The notes beneath the pieces are model-generated. The model saw only the letters and a program-made list of their open reading frames with translations, had not been told where the DNA came from and did not search any database. From Omphiscola glabra (taxonomy: Eukaryota > Mollusca > Gastropoda > Lymnaeidae), in assembly GCA_964017045.1 (NCBI GenBank), contig OZ024802.1:26600293-26664292 (forward strand): a stretch of DNA of 64,000 nucleotides, in the 5' to 3' direction. The number at the start of each line of letters is the position of its first letter. Position 1 is the stretch's first letter. Made by a program: the position numbers and the translations under genes. Shown here piece after piece: positions 55,701 through 64,000 of the stretch.

Positions 55701-58700
55701 CGTGTTTGGTGCGTAATATTTTCTTCTTTTTTTTTCGGAAATAGTCTCAATTTAAATACTCTTTTAGATTAGTTAGAACTATTAGGTGTAAAAGGCGGTT
55801 TGATATTATAATATTAATTTAGTTTTGAGGTGATGGCGTATCATTGGTAGAGAAATATAGCACTAATTCGGACTCTTATAAAAAAAGAAAGAGACGTATA
55901 ATATTTCTTCTCTTATCAGTTACGGAGCAACATGCCTGACAGGAAAACTAACAAAGGATTCAAACCTGCCAAGTCTCAATGGCAGTCTTCCAGGTCTGAA
56001 ATACCGCGCCGATGCCCAGTGTAAGATGTTGCTTGGACATAAATCGACGGATTGTTCGGTGAGTGGATGAAGTGTATGGTGTAGCTCTTACACAGTTTTT
56101 AAATGAGTTAGCAAGTTGTATTTTATTGAACACGCATAGAGTTCACTAAGTTGATAAATTATGGCAGACCATCGAGGGAGTGTTCATTGAGTTAATATAT
56201 TATATGGCAGAACATCGAGGGAGTGTTCATTGAGTTAATATATTATATGGCAGGGCATCGAGGGAGTGTTCAGTGAGTTAATATATTATATGGTAGAACA
56301 ACGAGGGAGTGTTCATTGAGTTAATATATTATATGGCAGGGCATCGAGGGAGTGTTCAGTGACTTAACATATTATATGGTAGGGCATCGAGATCGAGGGA
56401 GTGTTCATTGAGTTAATATATTATATGGCAGAGCATCGAGGGAGTGTTCATTGAGTTAATATATTATATGGCAGGGCATCGAGGGAGTGTTCATTGAGTT
56501 AATATATTATATGGCATGGCATCGAGGGAGTGTTCAGTGAGTTAATATATTATATGTTCAGAAATTTAAAATATTATAGGGCATTGCAAAGACGGAAAAA
56601 TCGTTGAAAGACATTTTCTCTTCTATAATACTGCTGGATCTGTTTACAGTTGCTGGACACCTGGTGGCTTTTTTTAATTGCTTGTGTGCGTCTGTGTATT
56701 GTGTGTGTAATATATGTGCTTGTATGTTGTGTATGTGTGCGTGTGTGTATGTGTCTGTATGTTGTGCATGTGTGTGTTAAAGAAGCAAAGGATCAATTTA
56801 CCTTGATTCCTCGTTTCCCATATCAATTTCATTATTTATTGTATGATCTTCTCCCTGTTCCTAGAGTAGCGCAGGCTTCAACTACGATCAAGATCCTTCG
56901 CGGTACTGTAAATCCTTGTGGTGTACAAACAGCGGGACCAGTTTGTGTCACGAGTTCGAGCCCGTACCAGGGACGCCCTGTGGCGAAGAAAAGGTGACTC
57001 GTCCGTAACCTATTGAGGCAGGCATTCATGGATCCGTTTACATTTTTTACATTTTTTTTCTTGCAGGATTGAGTATACCGTAAGGTTTCGTTTCGACTTC
57101 CCGATATTCAAGCTCTGTTGAACCAATTGGTCATATTCTGACTTGCGTGAGAGCAATAGATAAACCGATTGACAGCATTATGACTTGTAAAATGTGCCAA
57201 AATAGCAGTTTTTCAAGGATTTCCTCTCAGCCACGTGGATATCAAGAGTGTCTCTCAGCCCCGTGGATATCAAGGGTGTCTCTCAGCCCCGTGGATTTCA
57301 CGGGTGTCTCTCAGCCCCCTTTGATTTCAAGGGTGTCTCTCAGCCCTCTTTGATTTCAAGGGTGTCTCTCAACCCCCTTTGATTTCAAGGGTGTCTCTCA
57401 ACCCCCATTGATTTCGAGGGTGTCTCTCAGCCCCCGTGGTTTTCATGTGTGTCACTCTCAACCACCTGGTTATCAAGTGTGTCACGCTCAACCACCTGGT
57501 TATCAAGTGTGTCACGCTCAACCACCTGGTTATCAAGTGCGGGTCTTTCGATAGCATGGCAATTTACAGCTTGTCCATTTAACGCCTGACTTTCCAACGT
57601 CATAGAAATAGTATGCTTACTTTATTAACAGCACTTAAGACATGAAATGAAAAAAAACTTAAACGTTTGTTATAGTTATATAAGCCTAATACAAAAATAG
57701 TCTCATTGAAATGTTTCAGTAACTTAAATTAAAACTTTATTCATGAAAATGGTCGTAAATTATCGTTAATTGTAATTAACGTTGATTTTTTTACGTTTGA
57801 AATTTCAGCTCTGCATTAATGGAGAATGTGTTCCACATCCCCTTGCTCCAAAGCAGGAGCAAAACTGGGGCAAAGGTCAGCAGTGTTAAATGTTAATATT
57901 ATTATTTTTTTAAAACTTTTATCATTTTTTTACGGTCAAAGCATGAGTTTCGGTTGCAGCCTGCAATGCCTTTCAAAAAGATAAGTGATGATTTCGGGGG
58001 GGGGGGGGGGGGGGGTCCTCATCCTTACTATCTCCTTGATTTTTATCTTCACCTTCTGGAGGCATGAAGTAAACACTGACACTATGACGTCCGCACTGAC
58101 ACTGTGACGTACACACTCGGTACGTTACATCTTCCAGCCCTAACTTCCGCTTTCTATTTTTAGCTTTCTTCGTTGTCCCTTTTCTCCCCATCCGTGTGTG
58201 CTATACATTTCTTCATTGCCCCCCCCCCTTACACCAATCTCCCGCGTGTGCTATATTTCTTACAAGATTTTAGATTCTATGGATCTTTCGTTGCTATTTG
58301 GTCTGATGGAAAAGTTCAGCTTAAATTCTGACATGTCAAAGGTCTCCAAATACTCTGAGACCAGACTCGTGATACCAAGGACACTACCTCTAAAAGCACT
58401 TGAATAGGTTTCATGAATTACATACCGCGATCTCAACTATCAAAACGCTCTATTCTGTTATTTTTGTTGTTGTTCGCTATCGCCATTAGTTAAGCCTTTG
58501 CTCCAGCTCCAGCTCTATCTCGTCATTCAAGGGTTTTTGATGGCCGCTATTGTTGTTCGATACTCTGGCATTTGTTAATGACCCATGTGTTCCTTCCGTC
58601 AATCTTGAGAGCTATGGTGCTGGAAGTTTCAGCTGGTACGTATCTCTCCTTGGGCAACTTGGCACGCGCAGGACAGTAATCATATATCTATCTCTTGGCG

Positions 58701-61700
58701 TAGCCATGTTTCTCAAGCACTGAGCTCAGCATCCACTGCTGTCCTTGTCACATTTACTGCGTCCTTAGGGATCCAAGCCAATCAATGGCTGGTAAAAATA
58801 AAGATGAATGTCGCTGGGTGGCCGAGTGGTCTAATCTGACTCGAACCAAATAGCTGGTGGGGGTTAGGCCGAAAGCAGCAGAGTATAGTGACGCAAATGC
58901 GCACCAAGCATTGCCCCATAGGCACGTATTTTCTGGCGTCTAGACAACAATCGGGATCCCACCTGCCGGCACTGCAGCCTGGTCCCGGAAACGCTGGCGC
59001 ATCTGTTGACCGAATGTCCCTCACTGGAGCTTCCGGGGGAGGCCAGGGCGGAGGGGGAACCCTATGTGAGGAAAATGTTGTATGGCACAGCTCAGCAGAT
59101 GGAGTTGATTGCCAATTTACTAGCCGGGGCCTTAAGAGAGTGATCTCAGGCCCTCACCAGAATATGTGTGTTAGTTAGCTGGTGGTCCGGAGTTCAATCC
59201 CCACCAAAGCCAACCTCTCCAGCACCCCGGGTGGGTAGGACTCGTTAGCCCTGGACGGCAATTCATCTAAGAGAAGGGAAACTTTGAATTCAAACCAGGA
59301 GCCAGAATGATCAATGAATTGGTCGGCGGCCTTCAAATATAAGAAGATAAGAAGAAGAAGAAATGCAAGCCTGTCTTGAATAAATTATTTTGACGCCAAG
59401 TAACGTTTGGGACTGGGCAGCTAAAATCGTGCATTGTCATTGTTGAATAACTTTAATTTTTTTTTCTATACTAGAACAATGTGTGCTAAAGAATGACGCC
59501 AGCATAAACTGCACCCATCAAGTGCAGTCCCATCCATGGATGTGCTACTCCAAGGTTTTCAAGCGTCACTGCTGTGAGTCGTGCGTGGATATCTATAGAC
59601 CGATCCAGGGTAGGTAACTTTATACATCCGTTTACAGCAGTTAAAAATAGAATGCAATATAACTTATTTACTATAAAGTAATAGCATATTATAATTAACC
59701 ACCTCAGCCGGTCGAAATTTTTGGCAGATGAAGATAAAAGAATTAACTATTTGCAGTCCATCTCGTAAACTTACAAAATGAATTTATTTTTTTTTCTTGG
59801 GGAATGACAAAAAATCCCCCACCCCCACACCCCCCCCCCCAAAAAAAAACATTTAAAAATCGTTCTTTTCAATAGAAATACTGCTGACCAAAGGCAAACT
59901 ACCATTTAGTTCAGTTTTCGGGAATTGTATTTAGCTCGATATTAAACTCACCACTTCACTACACATGTGTTCGTACATACCTCGGGAACCGTTCGTCGTG
60001 ATTATGAAAATTAAACAGAGAGACACGCACTTTCCAAGAACCTTGGCCGCCATTTGAGAACACCGGTCATTTGAAGGAACACATTGGGTGTACTCTATTT
60101 GTATTTTATGACTCCAATGGGTGGCCGAGCCTGTGGCGTAACAACGGCTTGGCATTGGGGCAGTTGCCAAGGGCGCCGGCCTGCGCCAGTTTAAATAGGG
60201 CACCGCTGAATCTCTAATTTTTAAATTTATCAAGGGCGGCAAAAATAAATTTGCCACGGGCGTCAAAATACCAGTTACGACTCTGGGCCTAGCGGTCTAA
60301 ACTGAGTCAGTTACAAGCTAGTGTATTGGAGTTCAAACCCACAGTAAAGCCTAGACAAGCGTCCCCAGGCGGATGGGACTGGTTCACCATGGATGACTTC
60401 AAGCCCCGGAGTTGAAGTCCCTTATGCGGTATAAGACTGGCACAATAAAAACCTCTGGCTCTAGCCTTATCACCACACATGATGGTCCCTTGGGGTATCC
60501 TCTTAAGTAAAAACCCCGTGCCTTGTGATTTCGTCCTGCGATTCTACACCAGCGTCACATTGTGACAGGCCGACGTCAATAAAAAATAAATGAGATGTCT
60601 CTGTACTTGTTAAACTCACTATGAGTATATAAAGCCACCTTAATATTAATAGTAATAATATGTAAAACATTTGACTTCTGTGCTTTGCATATGTTTCAAA
60701 CTGTTTTTACCCATTAATTTATATATAAGACTCAAATGGTCCAGTCGTTATTGTGTTATTTTATTAAACGCTGTTTGTGGACATTTTGTGACAGACTGCG
60801 AGTTCGGCGACTGGAAGTCTCATTGTGGACCGTCAGATTGTAACGGAACACCCTTGGAGCTATGGCAGTGCTGCGGAACCTGTAAGTACGGTCATCCTAT
60901 AACGACTACGTCACTACCTACGCCACCGACCACGTCATCGCCTACGTCCCCGCCCACCTCAAGTGTCACGCCGTCCCGTTCGGGAAACTCCCAAGGACCT
61001 CCAGCAACAGCTACTTCCGGTTCACCGACAAACGTCTCAGGTGAGTTGGAAGTCTTGGTGTCTGCTAAAATGTATCTACTTACCGTCTGCTGGGGTTTGA
61101 TATATCGCCCGTTAAGACTCACCCGATGTACACCTACGCATGGGAAGTTCACGGTGTTTAAAATGTTATTGGTGTCGTGTGCCACCGGATGATCCAGAAG
61201 CTTTCGGTGGAGGATTTTCGGATTGTAACGGAACACCTTTGGAGCTGTGGCAGTGCTGTGGAACTTGTAAGTACGGTCATCCTATACCAGCCACGTCGCC
61301 GTCACCCGCCTCACTCACTGCGTCCAACGTTGGGCAGTCCAGTGCAGCTAGCCCCCAGGAGCCTTCAAGCACGGTTACATCCGATTCAAAAAGAAAAGCC
61401 TCAGGTGAGATTGCCTCCTTTAAATATGTTAATTGACAGGATGATACACTGCACGCTGGACCTAGAAATTTGTTTTAATTCATCAAAGATCATCCATGAG
61501 ATGACTAACATAACTAGTATCAACTTGAATTGGCGGCTTCTATGATGTCAGCATGACTTAGAAGCGACTGCTGGTTGTCTAAGCTGAAGAAATAAGTCAG
61601 ATGTTCTCCCGAGTTTCTTAAAAGTAAATTTGGAGTTCATCATTCGAATTATCTTGAACGATTTTTTAAGAAAAGTAATTCTGTTCTTCAATAATCTGTT

Positions 61701-62288
61701 TGTTGATTTATGAACCATGCCTCTCAGTCAGTGTTAAACTCTTGATGTTTTGTCCCATCACCCCATCAGCGACCGACGCGTCGAATCCTGTCAAAGACAC
61801 CAATGTCTGGATGATCGTGTCCTTCATACTGGGAGCCATCATCCTTCTCTTCGGGCTCTATAAGTTTGTGAGCTGTCTGAAAGCCAAAGGTGAGAAGGGA
61901 TTCTTTCGTTTATTTCGTGAAACCTTTAATGGAATGAAGGGGGGGTGGGGGGGGGGTCAATTTATGTATTTATTTTTAACACAAAGAAATGTTTATACGT
62001 TTATCAATTATCAGAGTAAATAAAAAAGAAGACCAGTATTAAAAAATGTAAACATATTTCCCTTTTTTATTCTTTTTCTTTTTTAAATGAAAAATTGAGT
62101 CACGTAAAAAATATTTTTGTTTTAAAAATTATAAATTCCTTTTAGCGATGAAACGAAGAACGGCGCGGGGTAGGTTACCGTTAAACCAAAACAATGGTTG
62201 CGTTTATTTCAAGGCGTGGCTTAAAACTGACATCATCGTGGCGGGGAAATCTTCAGATTCCAAGAATCAAGGGATATGGCCAATGTGA
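43632..62288 (+). CDS. Gene C: membrane-anchored ADAMTS/MIG-17-like metalloprotease with extra PLAC-like modules
   Basis: Complete 18-exon model, 2451 nt, 816 aa. Exons 43632-43722, 44252-44442, 45892-45984, 47692-47854, 48361-48533, 49513-49590, 50234-50379, 52398-52444, 52656-52767, 54861-55031, 55920-56058, 56865-56993, 57809-57875, 59475-59609, 60795-61040, 61198-61404, 61770-61889, 62146-62288. Signal peptide 1-30. Prodomain to about 195 without any cysteine and without the RRSRR of gene B (only RVAR). Catalytic domain has HELGHSLNAQHD 360-371 and Met-turn Met 385. Disintegrin-like about 422-533. PLAC-like 534-578, a second 579-608 with Thr/Ser/Pro stalk, a partial third 661-690 with Ser/Thr stalk. 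Transmembrane about 742-763. Tail of about 50 residues, longer than in A and B. Confidence 0.87.
44252..44442 (+). CDS. Gene C exon 2: prodomain
   Basis: 191 nt. VELTYEGADVKDGGMPGNLQ ... LYTMTTDTDGSLLYRKE. The donor gttggt is weak. A degenerate catccattg array (43905-44230) runs up to the acceptor. Confidence 0.78.
44866..45204 (+). CDS. Coding-like segment in intron 2 of gene C, possibly a galactose-binding-type domain
   Basis: After an acceptor-like tgtag at 44865 a frame stays open to TAG at 45202-45204: YETAKLYVFSARKLHVRRNF, then NVKIYRAWNEQAHLC, then FDCSNLLRGQVCGQV. The pattern (F-x-V-x-I-Y near a Cys, then C-S-N-x-x-R-G-x-x-V) recalls fucolectin/F5-8C-like galactose-binding domains common in gastropod secreted proteins. 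Identification is tentative. It may be an alternative terminal exon or an exon relic. A 42-bp array follows at once. Confidence 0.3.
   Translation, partial: YETAKLYVFSARKLHVRRNFNVKIYRAWNEQAHLCRFTLIDSGNTAQLWTFDCSNLLRGQVCGQVNTTFCKWSARIQTIAKSGRYKSTPETNVNGTRPYLDVLAHLSEGRIQ
45225..45610 (+). repeat. About 42-bp array, intron 2 of gene C
   Basis: About nine diverged units with ctcgacataacatctggtcc. Confidence 0.9.
45892..45984 (+). CDS. Gene C exon 3: prodomain
   Basis: 93 nt. NVAYYQDLSSQASFRVTRSH ... RPELQF, donor gtaagt. Confidence 0.85.
47692..47854 (+). CDS. Gene C exon 4: prodomain
   Basis: 163 nt. KGVFSHQSVRHLLYKEERVA then RDVTSF, donor gttgaa. RVARD is the counterpart of RVRRD in gene B. 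Confidence 0.78.
48361..48533 (+). CDS. Gene C exon 5: start of catalytic domain
   Basis: 173 nt. VYYIDLVAVVDYKAYSRFL ... EYYTLVIAG, donor gtaggt. It lacks the basic cleavage cluster of gene B. Confidence 0.87.
48794..48948. mobile_element. MITE, 155 bp, TIR cagtggcgtaa
   Basis: Termini cagtggcgtaataac and (inverted) cagtggcgtaactggg. Flanks ggcggtgt and ggcggcgt form a near-perfect 8-bp duplication. A second copy is at 60131-60286. Confidence 0.8.
49513..49590 (+). CDS. Gene C exon 6: catalytic domain
   Basis: 78 nt. VDLLYQGITSTDYSIRVGLS then KVVVAE, donor gtaagg. A loose acatcatacactttat array follows at about 49665-49890. Confidence 0.87.
50234..50379 (+). CDS. Gene C exon 7: catalytic domain
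   Basis: 146 nt. NSFAQFLAGNGRSLVSPYDT then AMLFSG, donor gtaagt. Confidence 0.85.
50465..51020 (+). repeat. About 29-bp array, intron 7 of gene C
   Basis: Around 19 units of ctcaataatataaattatga plus tcgtagct. Confidence 0.95.
51624..51792. mobile_element. MITE, 169 bp, TIR caggggcgtcattt
   Basis: Termini caggggcgtcatttctg and (inverted) cagggacgtcatttggg. No convincing target duplication is seen. Confidence 0.65.
52398..52444 (+). CDS. Gene C exon 8: catalytic domain (short)
   Basis: 47 nt against 65-71 in B and A. YDLKDDKKWIVEDLLG. Phases fit both neighbours. The donor is gttagt. Confidence 0.65.
52656..52767 (+). CDS. Gene C exon 9: zinc-binding HELGH
   Basis: 112 nt. GIAKVGAVCKTDGTSSSVVE ... 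CIDTAAHELGH, with the canonical HELGH of ADAM/ADAMTS proteins. The donor is gtaatc. Confidence 0.9.
53045..53815 (-). pseudogene. LINE reverse-transcriptase 3' fragment in intron 9 of gene C
   Basis: Minus ORF covering LKKRVWNNLNLTDKTK, LYGSEVWTTY and RLRWLGHVRRMEEGRIPK. A frameshift near 53200 leads to the terminal zinc motif CKKCSRDCHSRIGLVSH. It is the same family and has the same 3' end as 19349-20640. Confidence 0.85.
53943..54780 (-). pseudogene. Second LINE fragment, different family
   Basis: The minus strand retains the RT catalytic motif LRFADDIDGLAGSEEELVNL near 54740, then ISAEKTKMM, a stop near 54570, FKYLGAIVS, a frameshift, then ARIAQTTTALKRLKKIW and ACESWTLTAELEKKI to the end with CATCAT repeats near 53945. 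Stops and frameshifts make it a relic. Confidence 0.8.
54861..55031 (+). CDS. Gene C exon 10: third Zn ligand and Met-turn
   Basis: 171 nt. SLNAQHDGEGNGCGFDEHNI then MASEATS, donor gtgaga. Confidence 0.9.
55066..55240 (+). repeat. 15-bp array (acaacaataaacaat)
   Basis: About 11 units shortly after the exon 10 donor. Each carries AATAAA. Confidence 0.95.
55920..56058 (+). CDS. Gene C exon 11: disintegrin-like module
   Basis: 139 nt. YGATCLTGKLTKDSNLPS ... LPGLKYRADAQCKM, donor gtgagt. Confidence 0.88.
56130..56565 (+). repeat. About 43-bp array, intron 11 of gene C
   Basis: About nine units containing catcgagggagtgttcattg and ttaatatattatatgg. Confidence 0.92.
56865..56993 (+). CDS. Gene C exon 12: disintegrin-like module
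   Basis: 129 nt. RYCKSLWCTNSGTSLCHEFE then PVPGTPCGEEK, a textbook ADAMTS pattern. Confidence 0.9.
57230..57540 (+). repeat. About 32-bp arrays, intron 12 of gene C
   Basis: About seven units of tctctcagccccgtggattt type, then three of tcacgctcaaccacctggtt. Confidence 0.9.
57809..57875 (+). CDS. Gene C exon 13: LCINGECV
   Basis: 67 nt, 21 longer than in A and B. LCINGECVPHPLAPKQEQNW. Confidence 0.85.
58800..59390 (+). mobile_element. tRNA-derived SINE split by a LINE fragment
   Basis: A-box-like gggtggccgagtggtctaa at 58815-58833. The B-box-like ggagttcaatcccc (about 59188) and the body follow only after a 315-bp insertion, to a gaagaagaag tail. A trace of a related tail (ggagccagaatgatcagtac) is at 12534-12574. 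Confidence 0.65.
58861..59175 (+). pseudogene. LINE C-terminal fragment inserted in the SINE
   Basis: Plus frames read QMRTKHCPIGTYFLAS, then after a frameshift NNRDPTCRHCSLVPETLAHL then LTECPSL, the C-terminal Cys-His motif of many non-LTR elements, ending LAGALRE and TGA. Perfect 10-bp duplication tagctggtgg at 58851-58860 and 59176-59185. Confidence 0.8.
59475..59609 (+). CDS. Gene C exon 14: PLAC-like module 1
   Basis: 135 nt. EQCVLKNDASINCTHQVQSH ... KVFKRHCCESCVD. The cysteine framework is as in A and B. The donor is gtaggt. Confidence 0.87.
60110..60585 (+). mobile_element. SINE-like element interrupted by a MITE
   Basis: gggtggccgag at 60119-60129 continues as cggtctaaactgag only after the MITE at about 60131-60286. 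B-box-like gagttcaaaccc is near 60331. The tail ends in aataaaaaataaatg. Confidence 0.6.
60131..60286. mobile_element. MITE, second copy of the cagtggcgtaa family
   Basis: ctgtggcgtaacaacggctt ... ccagttacgactctgg aligns throughout with 48794-48948. Confidence 0.75.
60795..61040 (+). CDS. Gene C exon 15: PLAC-like module 2 and mucin-like stalk
   Basis: 246 nt. CEFGDWKSHCGPSDCNGTPL then ELWQCCGTC (C-x8-C-x4-C-x9-CC-x2-C), then a Thr/Ser/Pro-rich stretch likely O-glycosylated. The donor is gtgagt. Genes A and B have no counterpart exon. Confidence 0.82.
61198..61404 (+). CDS. Gene C exon 16: partial duplicate of exon 15
   Basis: 207 nt. EAFGGGFSDCNGTPLELWQC then CGTC and a Ser/Thr/Pro stalk. 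The first two cysteines of module 2 are missing because a new acceptor (atccag at 61192-61197) lies inside the duplicated region. Phase 1 at both ends. Confidence 0.75.
61770..61889 (+). CDS. Gene C exon 17: transmembrane helix
   Basis: 120 nt. NVWMIVSFILGAIILLFGLY then KFVSCLKAK, donor gtgaga. It lacks the intramembrane Glu of A and B. Confidence 0.87.
62146..62288 (+). CDS. Gene C exon 18: cytoplasmic tail and stop
   Basis: AMKRRTARGRLPLNQNNGCV ... KNQGIWPM then TGA. The tail is about 48 residues against about 20 in A and B. Confidence 0.8.
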
Positions 62289-62541
62289 CGTCATTTCCGT
62301 GGACGTCTTTATATGAGATTTAGGTATTGGGAATAATCTGAGCATAGATAAATGTTGATACGGACCACGTTGGCAACATTTCCTTAAAACATAGTCTCTA
62401 AAAAAATATCTTCAAGTAAATGTTGTCCACTTGCACAATAACACCCAAAAATTTGTGTTTTTACTTTTATAAAAACCTAAATAATTTTTTTTACAAACTT
62501 TTGTTTTTATTTTTTTATTTTTTATTTTTGGCTTTAAAGAT

Positions 62542-62547
62542 AATAAA
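62542..62547 (+). terminator. Candidate poly(A) signal of gene C
   Basis: First AATAAA after the stop codon, about 250 bases downstream. Confidence 0.4.
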
Positions 62548-62609
62548 AGAACATACGTCGGGAATATTAAAATAACCTTGAGGGTTTACCTGTACTTATG
62601 TATTGGGTA

Positions 62610-62965
62610 ACAGAAATGTATATAGACTCGGACTGTACCGGTCCGTTCAATAAATGTATATAGACTCGGACTGTACCGGTCCGTTCAATAAATGTATATA
62701 GACTCGGACTGTACCGGTCCGTTCAATAAATGTATATAGACTCGGACTGTACCGGTCCGTTCAATAAATGTATATAGACTCGGACTGTACCGGTCCGTTC
62801 AATAAATGTATATAGACTCGGGCTGTACCGGTCCGTTAAATAAATGTATATTGACTCGGACTGTACCGGTCGGTTCAATAAATGTATATAAACTCGGGCT
62901 GTACCGGTCCGTTCAATAAATGTTTATAAACTCGGGCTGTACCGGTCCGTTCAATAAATGTATAT
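62610..62965 (+). repeat. 38-bp array repeating AATAAA and TGTA downstream of gene C
   Basis: Nine AATAAA hexamers at 62649 + 38k (k = 0 to 8), each directly followed by tgtatata or a close variant. The core is gactcggactgtaccggtcc. Confidence 0.95.
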
Positions 62966-64000
62966 AATTCACGTGTTGATGTTTCCACATCTTTCAAGGT
63001 CTAATGACTTGCAAGAGACGAGGCTTGAATGTGAACATCTCGACAATATCTGGAAAAGATGACAACGATAGATACGTCTTACTTTCAGAGGATCTCTTGT
63101 AGGAAAAAGGTCGACCAGGCTAGGATTGTGATAAGATCACAGAAGTCAAAGGTGCGATACAGGGAATTATGGGTGGCAGCACCCTCAACTCGGGGGGACG
63201 AGGCTTTACAGACGGGTTACCAAAACTTCCATAGAAAAAGCTGGAAGGATCAAGGTGTACTCAGATATGGACATACAATGAACGATTTTGGGAATGTCAT
63301 CCGCTATAGGCATCGAGAAATGTTCGCTCTATTTCTTGAGCTTCCATTGATTTTTTCAAACATGTTTGACTTTCTACAGATATACATCACAGGTGACTGC
63401 TCCGTCAAGTTGGTTTATTTCAATATTTCCAATATGTCCATTTAATTGTGAGGTACATTAAACCAGGACAAAAATGTCAAAATTTGTGTCAAATTTGTTG
63501 TCACATTTTTTTTTTCGAATCTGAAGTAATTTTTTGACCAATTGATTTTGACCTGACCTTGCAAAATGAAATTTTTAAATGTTTGTTTAATAATATGCTT
63601 CAAATATTCCTATTTTGACAGTCTGTTGACCTCTCTCTGTACTTGTTGAACTCTCTCTTTATTTGTTGACCTCTCTCTTTACTTGTTGATCTCTCTCTCT
63701 GCACTTGTTGACATTTCTCTTTACTTTAGTGACCTCTCTCTATTCTTGTTGACCTCTCTAAGCATTTGTTGACCTCTCTCTTTACTTGTTGACCTCTCTT
63801 TACACTTGTTGAGCTCTCTCTCTTTACTTGTTGGCCTATCTGCCCTTGTTGACCTCATTCTTTACTTGTTAACCTCTCTCTGCACTTGTTGACCTCTTAA
63901 AACTTGCTTGAAAAACTTTTTTTTTTTCAAATAAAGAAATTGCACTGTAAACTGCAAGTATTACGCATCTATCGTCTGCAATTTTCTAGTCACACGAAAA
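62966..64000. other. Distal 3' flank of gene C
   Basis: A 128-codon open frame at 63059-63445 has no recognisable motif and is probably chance. A 20-bp ttgacctctctctttacttg array covers about 63605-63895. Nothing else is seen. Confidence 0.6.

Noticed and set aside
58800..58835. tRNA gene
   Set aside because: Only an A-box-like segment is present next to LINE sequence, and no cloverleaf can be formed. It is a SINE head.
63059..63445. 128-codon frame as a gene
   Set aside because: No recognisable motif, no splice context and no counterpart near genes A or B. Kept only as flank description.

Overview
This is animal nuclear DNA. Coding sequence comes as short exons with GT-AG junctions, separated by long introns full of minisatellites, microsatellites, transposon remnants and runs of G or C. 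The protein families and the mix of transposons (non-LTR elements ending in a CxxC...SRIGL zinc motif, Helitron, hAT-type MITEs, tRNA-derived SINEs) fit a lophotrochozoan, most likely a gastropod mollusc. The taxon is inference.

The backbone is a head-to-tail cluster of three plus-strand paralogous genes, called A, B and C here. A (869-13302) lacks its 5' exons, which lie left of the window. B spans 23991-38931 (16 exons, 643 aa) and C spans 43632-62288 (18 exons, 816 aa). Exon lengths and intron phases match across the three copies and each assembled frame closes exactly, so the models are well supported. Each encodes a signal peptide, prodomain, M12B/reprolysin-type zinc metalloprotease domain (HExxHxxxxxHD plus Met-turn), ADAMTS-like disintegrin/Cys-rich module, PLAC-like six-cysteine module, stalk, one transmembrane helix and a short cytoplasmic tail. 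This is an ADAMTS/MIG-17-like layout with no thrombospondin repeats and with a membrane anchor. A and B are close paralogues. C is more diverged and carries extra PLAC-like/mucin-like exons.

Between A and B lie a 470-bp-LTR retrotransposon that lost its polymerase (15177-18729), a Helitron 3' end with helicase remnants (from 18799), a 5'-truncated LINE nested in it (19349-20640), an orphan coding exon with an in-frame stop (22049-22280) and several arrays. Between B and C (38932-43631) I see only repeats and a MITE. Intron 9 of C holds two LINE fragments, and intron 14 holds SINEs broken by a LINE and by a MITE.

The most unusual signal is that several tandem arrays copy gene-processing signals. 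Four arrays begin exactly at, or span, a 5' splice site and repeat the donor: A exon 9, A exon 14 (26 donors in one phase), B exon 2 and B exon 15. One array repeats AATAAA plus TGTA downstream of C, and one abuts a 3' splice site in A. The A exon 14 array can be read as a Thr-rich, N-glycosylatable stalk of variable length.
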